Source: CAVUAF01 sp963739375 (GTDB lineage Bacteria > Acidobacteriota > Terriglobia > Terriglobales > Acidobacteriaceae). Taken from it: a stretch of DNA of 64,000 nucleotides. How positions within the stretch are numbered: position 1 is the stretch's first letter; each line of letters opens with the position of its first letter. A model generated the notes under the pieces. It was not told the origin of the DNA. It searched no databases and saw only the letters and a list, made by a program, of their open reading frames with translations. Of this stretch, positions 62,056-64,000 are shown piece after piece. The translations under genes and the position numbers were made by a program. Location: positions 248,001-312,000 of the forward strand of contig CAVUAF010000020.1 in the NCBI GenBank assembly GCA_963739375.1. Reading direction: 5' to 3'.

Positions 62056-62514
62056 ATGCCCCATCCCTTCCGCTCCCCGCGCCATCTTGGCGACTGGGCC
62101 GAGCTCCTCTTCCTGGTGAAGGCGGTCGCGCTCGGCCTCGACGTTTCCATCCCGTTCGGCGTGAAGCGCTACGACGTGCTCGTCCACACCCAGCGCCGCA
62201 CCCTGCGCGTCCAGGTAAAATGCGTCGGCACGCGCAGCTCCCGCGGCAGTGCCTACCATGTCCCCATCGCGCATCGCCGCCCGTACACCGCCGACGACAT
62301 TGACCTTCTCGCCGCCTACCTCTACCCGCACGCCACCTGGTATCTCTTCCCTGTCGCCCGGCTCCCCGCCGGCTCGTCGCTGGCGGTCCGCCCCGACGAC
62401 CCACACGACGTCTGGGCGCGCTACCGCGAGGCTTGGCACCTGCTGCGCCGCCCAGCGGCCACCTCGGCCCTGGACCTCGACGCCTGCGCCGCCTCACCCC
62501 AGTCTTGGCGTTGA
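62056..62514 (+). CDS. PD-(D/E)XK nuclease-like protein (group I intron endonuclease type)
   Basis: This 152-residue protein contains, in order, GDWAELLFLVKAVALG (helix with glutamate), VSIPFGVKRYDVLVH and LRVQVKCVG. The Asp of YDVLV and the Gln-Val-Lys triad correspond to a PD-(D/E)XK catalytic core with Q in place of D/E. Small proteins of this type are annotated as group I intron endonucleases, yet here no intron is visible. A hairpin with a T-run lies immediately upstream and no Shine-Dalgarno is evident. Nuclease activity is plausible but unproven. Confidence 0.75.
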   Translation: MPHPFRSPRHLGDWAELLFLVKAVALGLDVSIPFGVKRYDVLVHTQRRTLRVQVKCVGTRSSRGSAYHVPIAHRRPYTADDIDLLAAYLYPHATWYLFPVARLPAGSSLAVRPDDPHDVWARYREAWHLLRRPAATSALDLDACAASPQSWR

Positions 62515-62584
62515 CTCCACGGGGGACGGAGAGTAGAACTCATTCCGGACCGCTTCCCTGGAGAGGTTGGGACACCGGCCCCTC

Positions 62585-62652
62585 GCGAGATGTAGGCACT
62601 GCAAGCTGAGAGAGCTAGCCGGATAGCTCAGATCAGCCACCGGGGGTGCAAC
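62585..62652 (+). promoter_or_regulatory. Structured leader upstream of the SBBP gene (weak)
   Basis: GGCACTGCAAGC is followed by a hairpin GAGCTA-GCCGGA-TAGCTC (62612-62629) about 25 bases before the ATG. The hairpin loop and the preceding GCAAGC faintly recall the P3/GCAAAGC parts of c-di-GMP-I riboswitches, but the 5' half of such a riboswitch is not found. Recorded as a possible leader only. Confidence 0.2.
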
Positions 62653-64000
62653 ATGAGAGTAAGAGTACCTCTCCTGGTAAGTCTGGGACTCCTGGCGGCG
62701 GTGGCGCTTCTCCAAGCGCCGTCGCGCCGCGTCCAACCGAAGGTTGACGCCAGGCAGTTCGCTCAGCAGCAAACCCTTCCTTCGCTTCCTCAGGGCCGCG
62801 CCGCTCCCGGCCTGAAGACACCCCGGCAGGCCGCCACCGCCTACGGCCATCTGCCCCTGGGCTTCGAGGCCAACCGCGGCCAGACCGACCCGCAGGTGGC
62901 ATTCCTCGCGCGCGGTCGCGGCTCCACGCTCTTCCTGACGGCGACCGAGGCCGTGCTGGCTCTGCGCCGCTCGCCATCTGCGCCCCCGCAACGCTCCCGG
63001 GTTGCCATGCCCACCCGCGCGTCCGGGGTTACTTCCTCCGTGGTGCGGCTGCGCCTGCTCGGCGCCAACCCCGCACCGCGCCTCACCGCGGTGGACCCGC
63101 TGCCGGGCAGGAGCAACTACTTCCTCGGCAACAACCCGAAGGAGTGGCGCACCAACCTCCCGCAGTACCGCCGCGTGCGCTATGAAAACGTCTACCCGGG
63201 AATTGACCTGGTGTTCTACGGGAACCAGGGACAACTGGAATACGATTTCATCGTCGCTCCCGGCGCCGATCCTCGCGTCATTCGTCTCCAGTTCGACGGC
63301 CCCGACGACCTCCGCCTCGACTCCCACGGCAACCTCATCGCCCGGCTGGGACAAGCAGAGAGCGAGCTGCAGATGCTCAAGCCGCGTATCTACCAGCCAA
63401 CCGGGGACAACTTGGACGGAGTGCCGGCCACGTCGCCGGTGGAGGGCAGCTTGCTCCTCCAAGGGGACCATGAAGTTGGCTTCGCGGTTGGCGCCTACGA
63501 CTCCAGCCGCCCGCTGGTCATCGACCCCGCCCTCGCCTACTCCACCTACCTCGGCGGCAGCGGCAACGACGAAGGTCACGGCATCGCGGTGGATGCAGCC
63601 GGCAGCGCGTACGTTATCGGCAGGACCCCTTCGGCCAACTTTCCCACCGCCAGTCCCCTCCAGGGCGCCAACGCCGGCGGTTCTGATGTTTTCGTCCTCA
63701 AGTTGAACCCCGCGGGCAGCGCCCTCGTCTACTCGACGTATCTGGGCGGCAGTGCTGATGACTTCGGCGCCGCGATTGCCGTCGACGCCGCGGGCAACGC
63801 TTATCTCACCGGCAACACGCTATCCAACAACTTCCCCGCCGTGAACGCGGTCCAGGCATCGCCGGGTGGCGGAAGTGACGCCTTCGTGGCCAAGTTAAGT
63901 GCCACCGGCTCCGCCCTCCTGTACTCCACCTACCTGGGCGGCAGCGGCGCCGATAGTGGCAACGCGATCGCCGTCGGCGGCGGCAACGCCTACGTCATCG
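62653..64000 (+). CDS. Large secreted SBBP/beta-propeller repeat protein (partial, runs off the right edge)
   Basis: ATG 62653 opens a frame with no stop to the window end (449 codons). It has a signal peptide (residues 1-22). A beta-rich domain (about 60-300) contains LPLGFEANRGQTDPQVAFLARG, NYFLGNNPKEWRTNLPQY and VYPGIDLVFYG, the typical domain preceding SBBP repeats. The repeats themselves follow: AYSTYLGGSGNDEGHGIAVD, VYSTYLGGSADDFGAAIAVD and LYSTYLGGSGADSGNAIAV, each with FPT/FPA turns. Such proteins are large surface or secreted proteins abundant in acidobacteria, function unknown. GGGGGTG lies upstream of the start. Confidence 0.9.
   Translation, partial: MRVRVPLLVSLGLLAAVALLQAPSRRVQPKVDARQFAQQQTLPSLPQGRAAPGLKTPRQAATAYGHLPLGFEANRGQTDPQVAFLARGRGSTLFLTATEAVLALRRSPSAPPQRSRVAMPTRASGVTSSVVRLRLLGANPAPRLTAVDPLPGRSNYFLGNNPKEWRTNLPQYRRVRYENVYPGIDLVFYGNQGQLEYDFIVAPGADPRVIRLQFDGPDDLRLDSHGNLIARLGQAESELQMLKPRIYQPTGDNLDGVPATSPVEGSLLLQGDHEVGFAVGAYDSSRPLVIDPALAYSTYLGGSGNDEGHGIAVDAAGSAYVIGRTPSANFPTASPLQGANAGGSDVFVLKLNPAGSALVYSTYLGGSADDFGAAIAVDAAGNAYLTGNTLSNNFPAVNAVQASPGGGSDAFVAKLSATGSALLYSTYLGGSGADSGNAIAVGGGNAYVI

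Overview
The window reads as a high-GC chromosomal segment of a Gram-negative member of Acidobacteriota, probably class Terriglobia. This is inferred from gene content, not from a marker-gene placement. Pointers are two VWFA proteins of the type common in acidobacteria, a Ser/Thr kinase fused to a PD40 propeller, SBBP and BNR propeller surface proteins, OmpA proteins, lpxB, a membrane spermidine-synthase-like protein, and many short secreted proteins without named families. There is no rRNA, phage or insertion sequence. One tRNA (Glu, UUC) is present.

Layout. 1-6.2 kb: envelope and surface genes, including a class-D-like sortase and a probable LPxTA substrate. 6.3-11 kb: a Crp/Fnr regulator, a zinc-ribbon miniprotein, and a translationally coupled GT4-toroid plus GH130 pair. 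Two near-identical palindromes, at 3325 and 7398, may tie this region to the first. 11-16.8 kb (minus strand): a membrane spermidine-synthase-like protein, the three-gene pnt transhydrogenase operon and tRNA-Glu. 16.9-33.5 kb: housekeeping genes comM, an rpoZ-like gene, rho, recO, glyQ, glyS, ppdK, an FKBP isomerase, a thiolase and a CPBP protease, separated by repeat-rich spacers. 33.5-44.6 kb: a promoter-minigene-terminator unit encoding a 17-residue lysine-rich peptide, an ABC exporter, TPR, VWFA, OmpA and BNR proteins, and a sigma54 response regulator. 44.6-56.1 kb: lpxB, a methyltransferase, an MFS exporter, fabI, tsaE, nnr, a lower-GC orphan gene, a K+ channel and two APC permeases. 56.2-64 kb: an OmpA lipoprotein, a kinase-PD40 protein, an SDR, a PD-(D/E)XK protein and the start of a large SBBP protein.

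Three observations stand out. (1) comM, rho and the sigma54 regulator are broken by fourteen single-base insertions. Every one can be read as a doubled third codon base, usually C beside G, and subtracting them restores family-length proteins. This looks like strain polymorphism written twice into a consensus rather than true pseudogenes. The thiolase shows the mirror image, with two wobble bases missing. (2) The spacers hold about ten distinct families of degenerate short repeats and palindromes that abut stop and start codons. One family forms an in-frame N-terminal extension of glyQ, which also lacks an ATG. (3) Small units that gene callers would miss include the 17-codon gene at 33685, a structured RNA candidate ending in a terminator at 30703, and the repeated GGTCA-N4-TGACC palindrome.
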